From assembly GCA_016710335.1 (NCBI GenBank), contig JADJXQ010000003.1:186001-250000 (forward strand): a stretch of DNA of 64,000 bases. Direction: 5' to 3'. The stretch is from Rhodospirillales bacterium (lineage in GTDB: Bacteria; Pseudomonadota; Alphaproteobacteria; Rhodospirillales; Defluviicoccaceae). Shown in pieces: positions 54,861 to 63,733 of this stretch (its first letter is position 1; each line of letters starts with the position of its first letter). The position numbers were made by a program, and so were the translations under genes. The notes under the pieces are model-generated. The model did no database searches, was not told where the DNA came from, and worked only from the letters and a program-made list of their open reading frames with translations.

Positions 54861-57037
54861 CGCATTTCCTTCGGCATCGCCTGAAGTACTTCGTTGGCCG
54901 GCCCGAACGCCACGACGCGGCCAGCATCCATCCACAAGATCTTGTCGGCGAGCCGCAGGTGGCTCGGCCGATGGGTGACAATGACGACGCTGGTCCGTCC
55001 CTTCATGCGGTCGACGGCGGCGATCAGCGCCTTGTCGCCCGCGAAATCGAGGCCGTTGCTCGGCTCATCCAGCAGCACTAGCGGCGCACGCTTGAGAAAC
55101 ACACGCGCCAGGCCCAGTTGCTGGCGGAAGCTGGTGGGCAGGGTAGCGGTCGCGGCGTCGCCGATGCGGGTCGCAAACCCCTTGGGCAGCGCGAGGACGC
55201 TGTCCAGAATACCGGCCTCGGCGCACGCCCACTCGAGTTCGGCGTCCGTAGCGACCGGCTGCGCCAGGCGCAGATTCTGCGCGAGCGTCCCGTAGAAAAG
55301 GTCGCAGTGCTGCGGCAGGTAGGCGATCAGATCACGGACGGCGACCGGATCAAGCTGACGGATGTCGTTGTTGTCGAGGTCGATGCGGCCCGCCTGCGGC
55401 GCATAGAGGCCGAGGATGACCTTGAGCAGGGTCGACTTGCCGGATCCCGATCCGCCGACGATGGCGAGCACCTCGCCCGGGGTTATCGTGAAGTTGACGC
55501 CCAACAGAGCCGGCTGAGCGTCGGGAGCGTAGCGCAGCGACACGTTGGAGAAGCGCACGTGCCCGCCGAGCTTGCGGAGCGGCGACAACATGGCGTCAGG
55601 GTCGCGCTCCGACGGCATGGTCATCAAGGTGTCGATCTGACGGATGCTGGAGCGCACCTGGGTCAGCCGGCTGAAGGTGACGAAACCGGTCTGCAGCGGC
55701 GCCAGCACCCGCCATACCAGGATCATCGCCGCGATCAGGCCGCCCGGCGTCAGGCTTGCCTCGAACACCTGAACAACCCCGAATGACACCGTGGCGACGC
55801 CGGCGCCCATCATCACGAGGTGCGACAGATTGTTGATGAGGGCGTTGATCAGGCCGGAATGGAAGTTGCTGAGGCACGCTCGCGCCGACAGGTTGCGATA
55901 GCGCTCGAGCCAAACCTGTTCCGCCGCGGCGTACTTGATGGCGCGCAGCCCGGAGACCATCTGCGCCAGGAACTCCTGGCGCTGCGAGGCCGCGCGGGAC
56001 GACTTCGCAACGGTCGTGCGCACCACTGGCGACATCAGCGCACCGAGCAGCAGGAACAGCGCGATGGCGCCGATGGGGACGAAGGCGAGGGGGCCGGCGA
56101 TCAGGGCGATGACGGCGATAAACAGCAGCGCGAACGGGGTCTCGACCAGAGCAAACGCCAGCGGCCCGGTAAAGAAATCGCGCACGTTCTCGAAGTCGCG
56201 GAGCCGCGTCACCTGCGCGCCGACGGTTGCCCGTTCGATGAAGGCGGTAGGCAGCGACAGAATCTTCCGAAAGATGGCGATGCTGGCGATGTGGTCGAGG
56301 CGGGCGCCGACCATGCTCATGATTCGAGAGCGAATCCACCGCAGCAACGCGTCACTCACCAGCGCCAGCGCGACCCCCGCCGCGAGATACGCAAGGGTCG
56401 AGGTGGAGCCGGAGCCGATTACCTTGTCGTAGACGGCCATGACGAACAAAGGCGTCGCCAAAGCGAGGACATTGAGCGCCAGCGTCAATGCGATTGCATG
56501 CACCGTGAACCCGCGGAAGCGCCCTGCGATCCCCGCGAACCAGCCGCCGTGCTTGCGCGCCTGCCGGTCTTCGACCTCGTCCCGCAGCGAGAAAACGTAT
56601 GCCGTGCCGCGCCATGACGGCACCGGCACCTCGCGGTAGGTGTCGACAGCGGCGTCGTAGATCATAAGCGAGCCGCCATCCGCCTTGATGGCGACGGCGG
56701 CGGCGCGATCGTCCGGCACGAACAGGCACGGCATCAGGCGCGGATCGAGCCGGTCGAGACGGCAGCGCACCGGCTGGCTGTCGTACTGCAGGCGGGCCAT
56801 GGCGTTGCGCAGCCCGGTGATGTCGAGGTCGTCGACGAAATGGGGCAGCGCGTCCGCCACATGCCGCACATGCCCGTGCCAATGCAGCGCCCGCAATAAC
56901 GGCTGCAGACAGAGGCAGAGGTCGGTCCTGGTGTTGAGCGCCTCCAGCGTCTCCCAACGGTCGAACGGATCCGCTTCATTGACCGGTGACGGGAGCGCGG
57001 TTTCCCGGTGTATTGCGGCGGCCAGAGCATTGTTCAT
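54857..57037 (-). CDS. Type I secretion ABC transporter, catalytically intact subunit
   Basis: A 726-aa permease-ATPase fusion. Residues about 40-145 form a C39-like domain without the peptidase cysteine box. A six-helix membrane domain (about 175-460) and the nucleotide-binding domain follow. Walker A is intact (GGSGSGKST, near 526-534), as are Walker B with glutamate (PLVLLDEPSNGLD) and the H-loop (IVTHRP). The signature is atypical: LPTSFRQQ in place of LSGGQ. It lies 6 bases after the companion ABC gene and overlaps the HlyD gene, so the three form one operon. Confidence 0.92.
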   Translation of the reverse strand: MNNALAAAIHRETALPSPVNEADPFDRWETLEALNTRTDLCLCLQPLLRALHWHGHVRHVADALPHFVDDLDITGLRNAMARLQYDSQPVRCRLDRLDPRLMPCLFVPDDRAAAVAIKADGGSLMIYDAAVDTYREVPVPSWRGTAYVFSLRDEVEDRQARKHGGWFAGIAGRFRGFTVHAIALTLALNVLALATPLFVMAVYDKVIGSGSTSTLAYLAAGVALALVSDALLRWIRSRIMSMVGARLDHIASIAIFRKILSLPTAFIERATVGAQVTRLRDFENVRDFFTGPLAFALVETPFALLFIAVIALIAGPLAFVPIGAIALFLLLGALMSPVVRTTVAKSSRAASQRQEFLAQMVSGLRAIKYAAAEQVWLERYRNLSARACLSNFHSGLINALINNLSHLVMMGAGVATVSFGVVQVFEASLTPGGLIAAMILVWRVLAPLQTGFVTFSRLTQVRSSIRQIDTLMTMPSERDPDAMLSPLRKLGGHVRFSNVSLRYAPDAQPALLGVNFTITPGEVLAIVGGSGSGKSTLLKVILGLYAPQAGRIDLDNNDIRQLDPVAVRDLIAYLPQHCDLFYGTLAQNLRLAQPVATDAELEWACAEAGILDSVLALPKGFATRIGDAATATLPTSFRQQLGLARVFLKRAPLVLLDEPSNGLDFAGDKALIAAVDRMKGRTSVVIVTHRPSHLRLADKILWMDAGRVVAFGPANEVLQAMPKEMR

Positions 57038-57043
57038 CGCCGT

Positions 57044-58822
57044 CTAGGCTCCTGCCCTGAGCGCGAACTTGGCGGCCGGTTGTTGCTCGCGCGGCGAAAG
57101 AACACCGTTGTTCAGCTCGAACACCCGGTCGGCGAGAGCGACGAACGACGGCCGGTGGGTGACCAGCACCTGGACGATCTCGCCCTTCAGCTTTTCCAGG
57201 AGCCTGCGCAGCAGTTCGTCGTGCCGGCGATCGAGGCCCATGTTGGCCTTGTCGAACAACAGCATCACAGGGTCGTTGATCAGTGCCCGGGCGAAGCCGA
57301 TCTGCTGCCTGATCCCCCGTGGCAACTGGTCGTCGGCGCCGTAGCCGATCCGCGTGCCGTAGCCGAGCGGCATGTGCGCCACCGGATCGTCGAGGCCGAC
57401 CCGCTCCGCCACCTCGCGCACCCGGGCCGCCAGTTCGGGTCGGAACATGGTGATGTTGTCGGCGATGGTGCCGTCGAACAGGGTGACGTGCTGCGGGAGG
57501 TAGGCGATCTGTCCGCGCACCAGGGCCGGCTCGATGCTCGCCATGTCGAAGCCATCGATCAGCACGGTGCCGGCGCGCGGCCGCAGCAGCCCCATCATCA
57601 GGAACAGCAGCGTCGTTGTGCCGCTGGCGTTGCCGCCGAGCACGGCGATGGTTTCGCCCGGCTCGATGCTGATCGTGGCCCCGGCGATCACATCCTGCTC
57701 GGCGCCGGGATAGCGGAACGACACGTCGCGCAATTCGATGGCGCCGGTCAGCTTCGCCGGTGCGGCGCCGGCGTTCCTGTTCTCCTGTTGCAGGGCGAAG
57801 ATCTTGGCGATGCGGGCGCGCGCCAGCCGCACCTTCTGAAACCGCGTCCAGATGCCGACGGCGCGCTGCAACGGCTGCATGGCGCGGCTCGAGAGGAGGG
57901 TGCAGGCCGCAAGGCCGCCGACGGTCAACCCGCCGTTCATGGCGATGATGGCCCCCAGCCCGACCACGCCGAACAGCGTGAGCTGCGAGAACAGCACGCC
58001 GACTCCGAGGGCGGAGGCGCTGTGTTGGGCGACGTCGTGCTGGTGTGCCGCGGCGGATTCCTGAAGCCGCTCGTAGCGCCGCAGCATCAGGTTCTCCACC
58101 GCCAGGGACTTGACGGTGTGCACCCCCTGCAGCACCTCGACGATGAAGTTGAGGCGGCGATCATCGGCGTTCATGCGCTCGGCCAGAGATGCGCGCAGCC
58201 GGTTGCCGACGATCAGCGCCGCGACGACGAAGACGATCATGATGGCGATCGGCACCAGAACGAGCGTTCCGGCGAGATAGCCGACGGCGCAAAGAAAGAG
58301 TATCGAGAACGGCAAGTCGCAGAGGATGACGATCGCCTGCCCGGCGTAGAACTCGCGAAGAGCCGAGAGCGCCTGCAGGCGGTTGAGGTGGACGCCGGCG
58401 CCGTCGTGCTCCAGCTCCTCAAGCTCGGCGCGGAGCAGGTGCTGCACGGCGGCACACGACAGGCCATGCTCCATCTGCGCGCCCTTCCAGCCGTTGAGGT
58501 AGTCCCGCCCCATGCGCAGCAGCACTTCCAGAACCAGCGCGGTGATCACGCCGGTCATCAGCAGCGCCAGCGTGCTGGTGGCGGTATTCGGGATGATGCG
58601 GTCGTAGACCTGCAACAGCGCCAGCGGCATCGCCAGCGACAGCACGTTGATCAACACCGAACACGACAGCAGATCGGCGGTGCTGCCGGGCATCCAGCCC
58701 GATGCGACGCCCATGCCGCGCAAGGCCTTCGGGAGCGGGTCTCTCAGCATGTCGACCGTTCTCAGTGCAGTTCGGAGCAGCCGGTCCGGCCAGGCTTGCG
58801 GTCGGGCTACCGTTGTCGGCAT
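57044..58822 (-). CDS. Type I secretion ABC transporter, subunit with degenerate ATPase site
   Basis: A 592-aa permease-ATPase fusion lacking the C39-like domain. The membrane domain spans about residues 50-330. In the nucleotide-binding domain Walker A reads GGNASGTTT (near 393-401): the phosphate-binding lysine is replaced by Thr. Walker B reads VMLLFDKANMGLD, with Lys in place of the catalytic Glu. The H-loop VTHRP is kept, and the signature reads LPRGIRQQ. The loss of both catalytic residues argues for a non-hydrolysing partner of the adjacent intact subunit in a heterodimer. Confidence 0.92.
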   Translation of the reverse strand: MPTTVARPQAWPDRLLRTALRTVDMLRDPLPKALRGMGVASGWMPGSTADLLSCSVLINVLSLAMPLALLQVYDRIIPNTATSTLALLMTGVITALVLEVLLRMGRDYLNGWKGAQMEHGLSCAAVQHLLRAELEELEHDGAGVHLNRLQALSALREFYAGQAIVILCDLPFSILFLCAVGYLAGTLVLVPIAIMIVFVVAALIVGNRLRASLAERMNADDRRLNFIVEVLQGVHTVKSLAVENLMLRRYERLQESAAAHQHDVAQHSASALGVGVLFSQLTLFGVVGLGAIIAMNGGLTVGGLAACTLLSSRAMQPLQRAVGIWTRFQKVRLARARIAKIFALQQENRNAGAAPAKLTGAIELRDVSFRYPGAEQDVIAGATISIEPGETIAVLGGNASGTTTLLFLMMGLLRPRAGTVLIDGFDMASIEPALVRGQIAYLPQHVTLFDGTIADNITMFRPELAARVREVAERVGLDDPVAHMPLGYGTRIGYGADDQLPRGIRQQIGFARALINDPVMLLFDKANMGLDRRHDELLRRLLEKLKGEIVQVLVTHRPSFVALADRVFELNNGVLSPREQQPAAKFALRAGA

Positions 58823-58917
58823 GATGGGGGAAGAGGCTTACCGTCCGGTAAAATTCGACCGGCATTGTTCCTGTAGTTCGCGGCGAGGCTGCGAAAGATG
58901 CGGCTGGCTCGCGTAAA

Positions 58918-59024
58918 CTGGTGCACAGACCCGATCGAACCGTTCAGTCGAATGGGTCATCGTGCGCACGAGAATCAACAGGTTGCGTGCAGCGGTGCAT
59001 TTTTTGCACGCACCGCTTCACTAG
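58918..59024. repeat. Dispersed structured repeat, copy B (RTX-ABC spacer)
   Basis: Diverged copy of the element at 1916-2021, about 107 bp, with CTGG/CTAG ends and roughly 70-75% identity by hand alignment. The best-conserved core is GAATCAAnAGGTT followed by CGTGCAGC. Its main hairpin is rebuilt with different bases: GCGGTGC pairs with GCACCGC, and GTGCA with TGCAC. Its sequence orientation is the same on the plus strand as copy A, but here the flanking genes are on the minus strand. It fills most of the gap between the RTX gene and the ABC genes. Confidence 0.75.
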
Positions 59025-59068
59025 ACAGCATTTCTCAATCTGTCATGAGACAAAGAGGGATGCCGCAG

Positions 59069-62047
59069 CTACCATTGCACCCGCTCGATTTCCTGGAAGG
59101 ACAGCGACGAGCCGTCGTCGAACTCAATGGTGCCGGTGGCGCCATCGAAGTCCTCATAGGCCCGGGCGGCATCGGTGCCCGCGAATGTCGGGCCGCCATC
59201 GATGTGCAGGGTCCAGCCCTGGGAGACGCCGCACAGGTCGAGCGTGTCGAAGTCCGCCCCCCCGGCCACCGTGTCGGTCCACGCTGCGCCCGGGTCGTCG
59301 AAGCTGGAGTCGCCCCAGACGAACAGGTCGTCGCCGGCGCCGCCGAGCATGGTGTCGCTCCCGGCGCCGCCATGAAACACATCATCCCCGGCCCCGCCGT
59401 GCAGGTGGTCGTTGCCGGCGCCGCCGTCGAGGCTGTCGTTGCCGTTGCCGCCGCTGAGGCGGTCGCTGCCGGCGTCGCCGTGGAGCGTATCGTCGCCGAC
59501 GTTGCCCCATAGCACGTCGTCGCCGTCGCCGCCCGAGATGCGGACGTCGCCGTATGTGTAGGTGGCGCTAGTGAGGTCGACCACGTCGTTGCCGCCGCCG
59601 GCATCAATGCTCTCGACGCTGGTGAGGCGGGCGGCGATCGCATCGGGTGCGGGCGACAGGCCGTCATCCAGGAACAGCGCGTCGTTGCCGTCGGTCATCT
59701 GCAACGTGTCGTGGCCGTCGCCGCCGTCGAACCGATCGAACGAGCGGTTCATGCCGCCGATGTTGTGCCGGTCCGCCGAGTCATCCATGTTCATCGCAGC
59801 ATAGCCGTTGGCCCATGCGCCATCCGCCGAGAACTGGAGGACGTCGTCACCGGCGCCGCCGGAGAGGGCGTCACTGCCCTGGCCGCCAGCCATCGTGTCA
59901 TTGCCGCCACCGCCGGCAAGCACGTCATTCCCGGAACCGCCGTGCAAGACATTGTTTCCGGCATCGCCCGTCAGAACGTCGTGCCCGGTTCCGCCGGTGA
60001 CGTTCTCGAAGCCGTCGAAGCGGTCGCCTTCCGCGTCTCCTCCTGAAGCCAATCCGCTGCCGAGGTCGACGGCCACCCCGACAGTGTCGCTAGCATAGCT
60101 GAGGGTATCGTCGCCGTCGCCACCATAGAGTCGATCGGCGCCGCCGCCGCCCCGCATCTCGTCGGCGCCGTCGCCGCCGTGCAGGTAGTCGTTGCCGTCG
60201 CCACCGACGAGCCTGTCACTGCCGTCGCCGCCGTAGAGGTAGTCGTTGCCACCGCCGCCGGTCAGCGCATCGTCGCCGGCGTAGCCGTGCAGATCGACCC
60301 GCCCGCTCGCGCCCGAGGCGTCGAAGGTGTCGTTGCCGGCGTTGCCGACCGCGGTCTCGATGCTGGAGGCGGCGAGATCGAGCGCCACACCGTCAGAGCC
60401 CTGAACGTCGACCCGGTCGCTGCCGTCGCCGCCGTCCACGACGGTGTCGAGGGCGTCGATCATCAGGCGGTCGTTGCCGGCGCCGCCCCGCAATTCGTCG
60501 GCGCCGTCGCCGCCGTGCAGGTAGTCGTTGCCGTCGCCGCCCGACAGCATGTCGTTGCCGTCGCCGCCGTAGAGGTAGTCGTTGCCGCCGCCGCCGGTCA
60601 GCGCATCGTCGCCGGCGTAGCCGTGCAGATCGACCCGCCCGCTCGCGCCCGAGGCGTCGAAGGTGTCGTTGCCGGCGTTGCCGACCGCGGTCTCGATGCT
60701 GGAGGCGGCGAGATCGAGCGCCACACCGTCAGAGCCCTGAACGTCGACCCGGTCGTTGCCGTCGCCGCCGTCCACGATGGTGTCGAGGGCGTCGATCATC
60801 AGGCGGTCGTTGCCGGCGCCGCCCCGCAACGCGTCGGCGCCGTCGCCGCCGTGCAGATAGTCGTTGCCGCCGCCGCCCGACAGCATGTCGTTGCCGTCGC
60901 CGCCGTAGAGGTAGTCGTTGCCGCCGCCGCCGGTCAGCGCATCGTCGCCGGCGTAGCCGTGCAGATCGACCCGCCCGCTCGCGCCCGAGGCGTCGAAGGT
61001 GTCGTTGCCGGCGTTGCCGACCGCGGTCTCGATGCTGGAGGCGGCGAGATCGAGCGCCACACCGTCAGAGCCCTGAACGTCGACCCGGTCGTTGCCGTCG
61101 CCGCCGTCCACGATGGTGTCGAGGGCGTCGATCATCAGGCGGTCGTTGCCGGCGCCGCCCCGCAATTCGTCGGCGCCGTCGCCGCCGTGCAGGTAGTCGT
61201 TGCCGTCGCCGCCCGACAGCATGTCGTTGCCGTCGCCGCCGTAGAGGTAGTCGTTGCCGCCGCCGCCGGACATGTCGTCGTTGCCGTCGCCGCCCACGAG
61301 ATGGTCTCGGCCGTCAGTCCCGGAAACGGCTTCCGTGTAGGCGACCTCGACTGTCGGCGGGCCGGCGGGCTCGACAGGCTCCTGCGCTTCGGCGGGGTCC
61401 GGTCCGGCCGTGCCTTCCCCGGCGCCGTCACCGGCGCCGGCGGAAGGGGCGGGGGCGCCGACGACGGTCTGCATCGGAGCTTGATCACCGTGGACTTGGC
61501 CAGCGCTCGGCCCATCCGCCGACCCAGCTTCGTCAAGGATCGACGAGGAGGCGCGACGTTCCCCAGAGACCTCTTGCGGCGCCTCCCCTGTGCCATCCTC
61601 GCTTCGGTTCTGCGCGAACGCTCCGGTCGGATTCATTGATTCCGGTCCGTCCGCAGGCGCATCCACGGCCCTGTCGCCGCCATCAACCGGCGTGGTGCCC
61701 GGACGGTTGCTGTGAGGAGCACCCGAGGGCGCGGCGAAAAGGCGCTCGGCCACGTCAACGGTCGCCGCATCGGCTTCGGTCGCCGGAGCCTGGCGGTCGG
61801 CAAGTGCAGGGCCTGCGCCGGTCCCGCCCCGCTTGTCGGTCGAGTCGACGCCTGCATGAATGGACCCTAGGGCGGCCGCGCTCTCTAGCGGCGCGGAATC
61901 TCCGGCGGAGCGTCCAAAGTCGCGGGCGCTCAGATCGGGTACGTCGCTGCCGCGGATCATTTCCACATCCAGACCGCGCCCATCGTCATGAGAGCGCCCG
62001 GTGGACGGCGGGAGAGATGCCTTGTTCATGATTGTGAGTCCATCCAT
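59069..62047 (-). CDS. Large RTX (hemolysin-type calcium-binding repeat) secreted protein
   Basis: A 992-aa acidic Gly/Asp-rich protein. The first 230 residues are low-complexity and repeat-free. From about residue 235 to 870 it carries many GGxGxDxUx nonapeptides (GGDGNDYLHGGDGADEL, GGSGNDVLAGGGGNDTM), which bind calcium as a beta-roll outside the cell. The C-terminus (about 890-992, ending SLSFQEIERVQW) should hold the secretion signal. Three 112-aa units are nearly identical. No enzyme domain is visible, so an adhesin, matrix or surface-layer role is more likely than a toxin. The flanking genes encode its probable exporter. The start may be ATG 62047 or 62029. Confidence 0.92.
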   Translation of the reverse strand: MDGLTIMNKASLPPSTGRSHDDGRGLDVEMIRGSDVPDLSARDFGRSAGDSAPLESAAALGSIHAGVDSTDKRGGTGAGPALADRQAPATEADAATVDVAERLFAAPSGAPHSNRPGTTPVDGGDRAVDAPADGPESMNPTGAFAQNRSEDGTGEAPQEVSGERRASSSILDEAGSADGPSAGQVHGDQAPMQTVVGAPAPSAGAGDGAGEGTAGPDPAEAQEPVEPAGPPTVEVAYTEAVSGTDGRDHLVGGDGNDDMSGGGGNDYLYGGDGNDMLSGGDGNDYLHGGDGADELRGGAGNDRLMIDALDTIVDGGDGNDRVDVQGSDGVALDLAASSIETAVGNAGNDTFDASGASGRVDLHGYAGDDALTGGGGNDYLYGGDGNDMLSGGGGNDYLHGGDGADALRGGAGNDRLMIDALDTIVDGGDGNDRVDVQGSDGVALDLAASSIETAVGNAGNDTFDASGASGRVDLHGYAGDDALTGGGGNDYLYGGDGNDMLSGGDGNDYLHGGDGADELRGGAGNDRLMIDALDTVVDGGDGSDRVDVQGSDGVALDLAASSIETAVGNAGNDTFDASGASGRVDLHGYAGDDALTGGGGNDYLYGGDGSDRLVGGDGNDYLHGGDGADEMRGGGGADRLYGGDGDDTLSYASDTVGVAVDLGSGLASGGDAEGDRFDGFENVTGGTGHDVLTGDAGNNVLHGGSGNDVLAGGGGNDTMAGGQGSDALSGGAGDDVLQFSADGAWANGYAAMNMDDSADRHNIGGMNRSFDRFDGGDGHDTLQMTDGNDALFLDDGLSPAPDAIAARLTSVESIDAGGGNDVVDLTSATYTYGDVRISGGDGDDVLWGNVGDDTLHGDAGSDRLSGGNGNDSLDGGAGNDHLHGGAGDDVFHGGAGSDTMLGGAGDDLFVWGDSSFDDPGAAWTDTVAGGADFDTLDLCGVSQGWTLHIDGGPTFAGTDAARAYEDFDGATGTIEFDDGSSLSFQEIERVQW
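60233..61240 (-). repeat. Three tandem 336-bp repeats inside the RTX gene
   Basis: Anchors of identical sequence recur at 60233, 60569, 60905 and 61241, exactly 336 bp apart, giving three complete units of 112 codons and the start of a fourth. The units differ by only a handful of bases (for example at 60251, around 60415-60450, and 60830). Each encodes RTX nonapeptides plus a non-RTX stretch containing MIDALDTIVDGGDG and DLAASSIETAVGNAG. Confidence 0.93.
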
Positions 62048-62206
62048 GCGGTCGTGGGTCGGGCCAGTCGGCGGACAAAGGTTCGGCGGACAGAGGTCCA
62101 GTGTCGTCTCCGGCGCTTGAACACACTTTTAGATTGTATCGGAAGACGTGAACGTTCCGTTAAGGCGCGCCGCCGCTTTCGCCACGGGGTCTGCAGGTGG
62201 AAGCGG

Positions 62207-63550
62207 CTAACCGTACAGGAGCGAACAGATGAAGACGGCGGCGGCTATGCCGGCAGCATCGGCGGAGAGGGCCGCGATCAGCGTGTGGCGGATCCGCCGG
62301 ATGTTCACCGCGCCAAAGTACACGGCGAGCACATAAAACGTCGTCTCGGTCGATCCCTGGAAGGTGCTGACCAGGATCCCGGTGTAGCTGTCCGGACCGA
62401 TCGTCGGGTCGTTGATGATCGAAGCCAGAACCCCGTAGGCTCCTGATCCGGACAGCGGCCGCAGTAGCGCCATCGGCAGGGCTTCGGCCGGCAGGCCGAC
62501 GGCGCCGGTCAGCGTCCCGAGTGGCGTGACGAGCACCCCCAGCGCCCCGCTGGCGCGGAACATGGCGACTGCGACCAGAATCGCGACCAGGTACGGTATG
62601 ATGCGCACCGCCACCTGGAACCCCTCGCGGGCACCGTCCACCAGCGTCTCGTAGACGCGCACCCCGCGCACCATCCCGAACGTCAGCAGACCGATCATCA
62701 GGCCCGGTATGATCCAGGGCGCAATGCCGCGCCCATAGACGATGGTCAGCGGCACCAGGGCGACAAGTCCCCCCAGGACGACGACCGAAACCCACAAGGG
62801 ATAGCCGCTGTCCGATAGTCCGAGGTCCGGCGCCATGCTGTCACTCGTGGCTGCACTCGTGCTGTCACCCGTCCTTGCGCCGGACGTCTCGGCGAGCGCA
62901 GCAGCCGCCGGCGTATCTTCCTTGCGCGCGGCGGCCGGGCCTGATGAACGCCGCTGCAGCATCTTGGCCATGACGATGGCGATGGTGGTGGAGCAGATGG
63001 TCGCGAACAGGGTGGTCGGCACGATTGCCGCCGGATCGTCGGAGCCTGCTGCTGCCCTCAATGCGATGACCCCGGTCGGGAGCAGGGTCACGCTAGAGGT
63101 GTTGATGGCCAGGAACAGCGCCATCGCGTTGGTCGCCGTGCCCTTGTCGCGATTGAGGGTGTCCAGTTCCTGCATGGCCCGAATGCCGAAGGGCGTCGCC
63201 GCGTTGGCGAGACCAAGGGCATTCGCGGAGATGTTGAGAATCATCGCTCCCATTGCGGGATGATCGACCGGCACCTCGGGGAAGAGGCGCTGCATCAGCG
63301 GCCGCACGACGCGGGCGATGATCACCAGGAGGCCGCCAGCCTCGGCCACCTTCATCAGCCCGATGAACAGCGCCATGACGCCGACGAGGCCGATCGCCAG
63401 GGTCACCGCGCCTCCAGCGGCGTCGATCATCGCCGTCCCGAGCGCCTCCATCGGCGGCGCCGCGTCCGTTGCCCCCGGTTGCCACAGGATCTGGCGGTAG
63501 CCGGCGACGACGAACGAAACGGCAACAAGGGCGAAGAAAATGACGTTCAA
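62207..63550 (-). CDS. Fused SpmA-SpmB-like membrane protein (nucleoside-recognition/Gate domains)
   Basis: A 447-aa membrane protein. The first half (residues about 1-190) matches SpmA (MAGAMILNISANALGLANAATPFG-type signature, read here from AMGAMILNISANALGLAN). A linker rich in Ala/Ser/Asp follows (about 195-245), then an SpmB-like half with the Gate motif RPLSGSGAYGVLASI and GSTETTFYVLAVYFGAVNI. Such fusions occur in many Gram-negative bacteria that do not sporulate; the transported substrate is unknown. It is transcribed toward the RTX gene but probably from its own promoter. Confidence 0.9.
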   Translation of the reverse strand: MNVIFFALVAVSFVVAGYRQILWQPGATDAAPPMEALGTAMIDAAGGAVTLAIGLVGVMALFIGLMKVAEAGGLLVIIARVVRPLMQRLFPEVPVDHPAMGAMILNISANALGLANAATPFGIRAMQELDTLNRDKGTATNAMALFLAINTSSVTLLPTGVIALRAAAGSDDPAAIVPTTLFATICSTTIAIVMAKMLQRRSSGPAAARKEDTPAAAALAETSGARTGDSTSAATSDSMAPDLGLSDSGYPLWVSVVVLGGLVALVPLTIVYGRGIAPWIIPGLMIGLLTFGMVRGVRVYETLVDGAREGFQVAVRIIPYLVAILVAVAMFRASGALGVLVTPLGTLTGAVGLPAEALPMALLRPLSGSGAYGVLASIINDPTIGPDSYTGILVSTFQGSTETTFYVLAVYFGAVNIRRIRHTLIAALSADAAGIAAAVFICSLLYG

Positions 63551-63733
63551 GGCAGAGGCCGGAGCGATGGTGCAGCGAACGATTGACCCGAACCCGGTCA
63601 GGCGCGGGATATTGGTGCAGCGGCGGTCGTCTCCGCAAGCTGATACCGCTGCCGGTGTTGAAACGGCGGTTGGTGGCGATGGTAATCATTCCGCAGCACA
63701 TGCCGGCATACAGTCCGATTCGATGTCTTCGGG

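Noticed and set aside
60233..61240. Regular 336-bp repetition as a CRISPR-like array
   Set aside because: The units are coding, contiguous and nearly identical over their whole length, with no repeat-spacer alternation.
60179..61639. 486-aa open frame on the plus strand across the RTX gene
   Set aside because: It is the mirror of the repeated RTX coding sequence (runs of VVAVAA-type residues) with no gene-like features.
62207..63550. SpmA/SpmB similarity as a sign of sporulation
   Set aside because: Fused SpmAB proteins are widespread in non-sporulating Gram-negative bacteria and no other sporulation gene is present.
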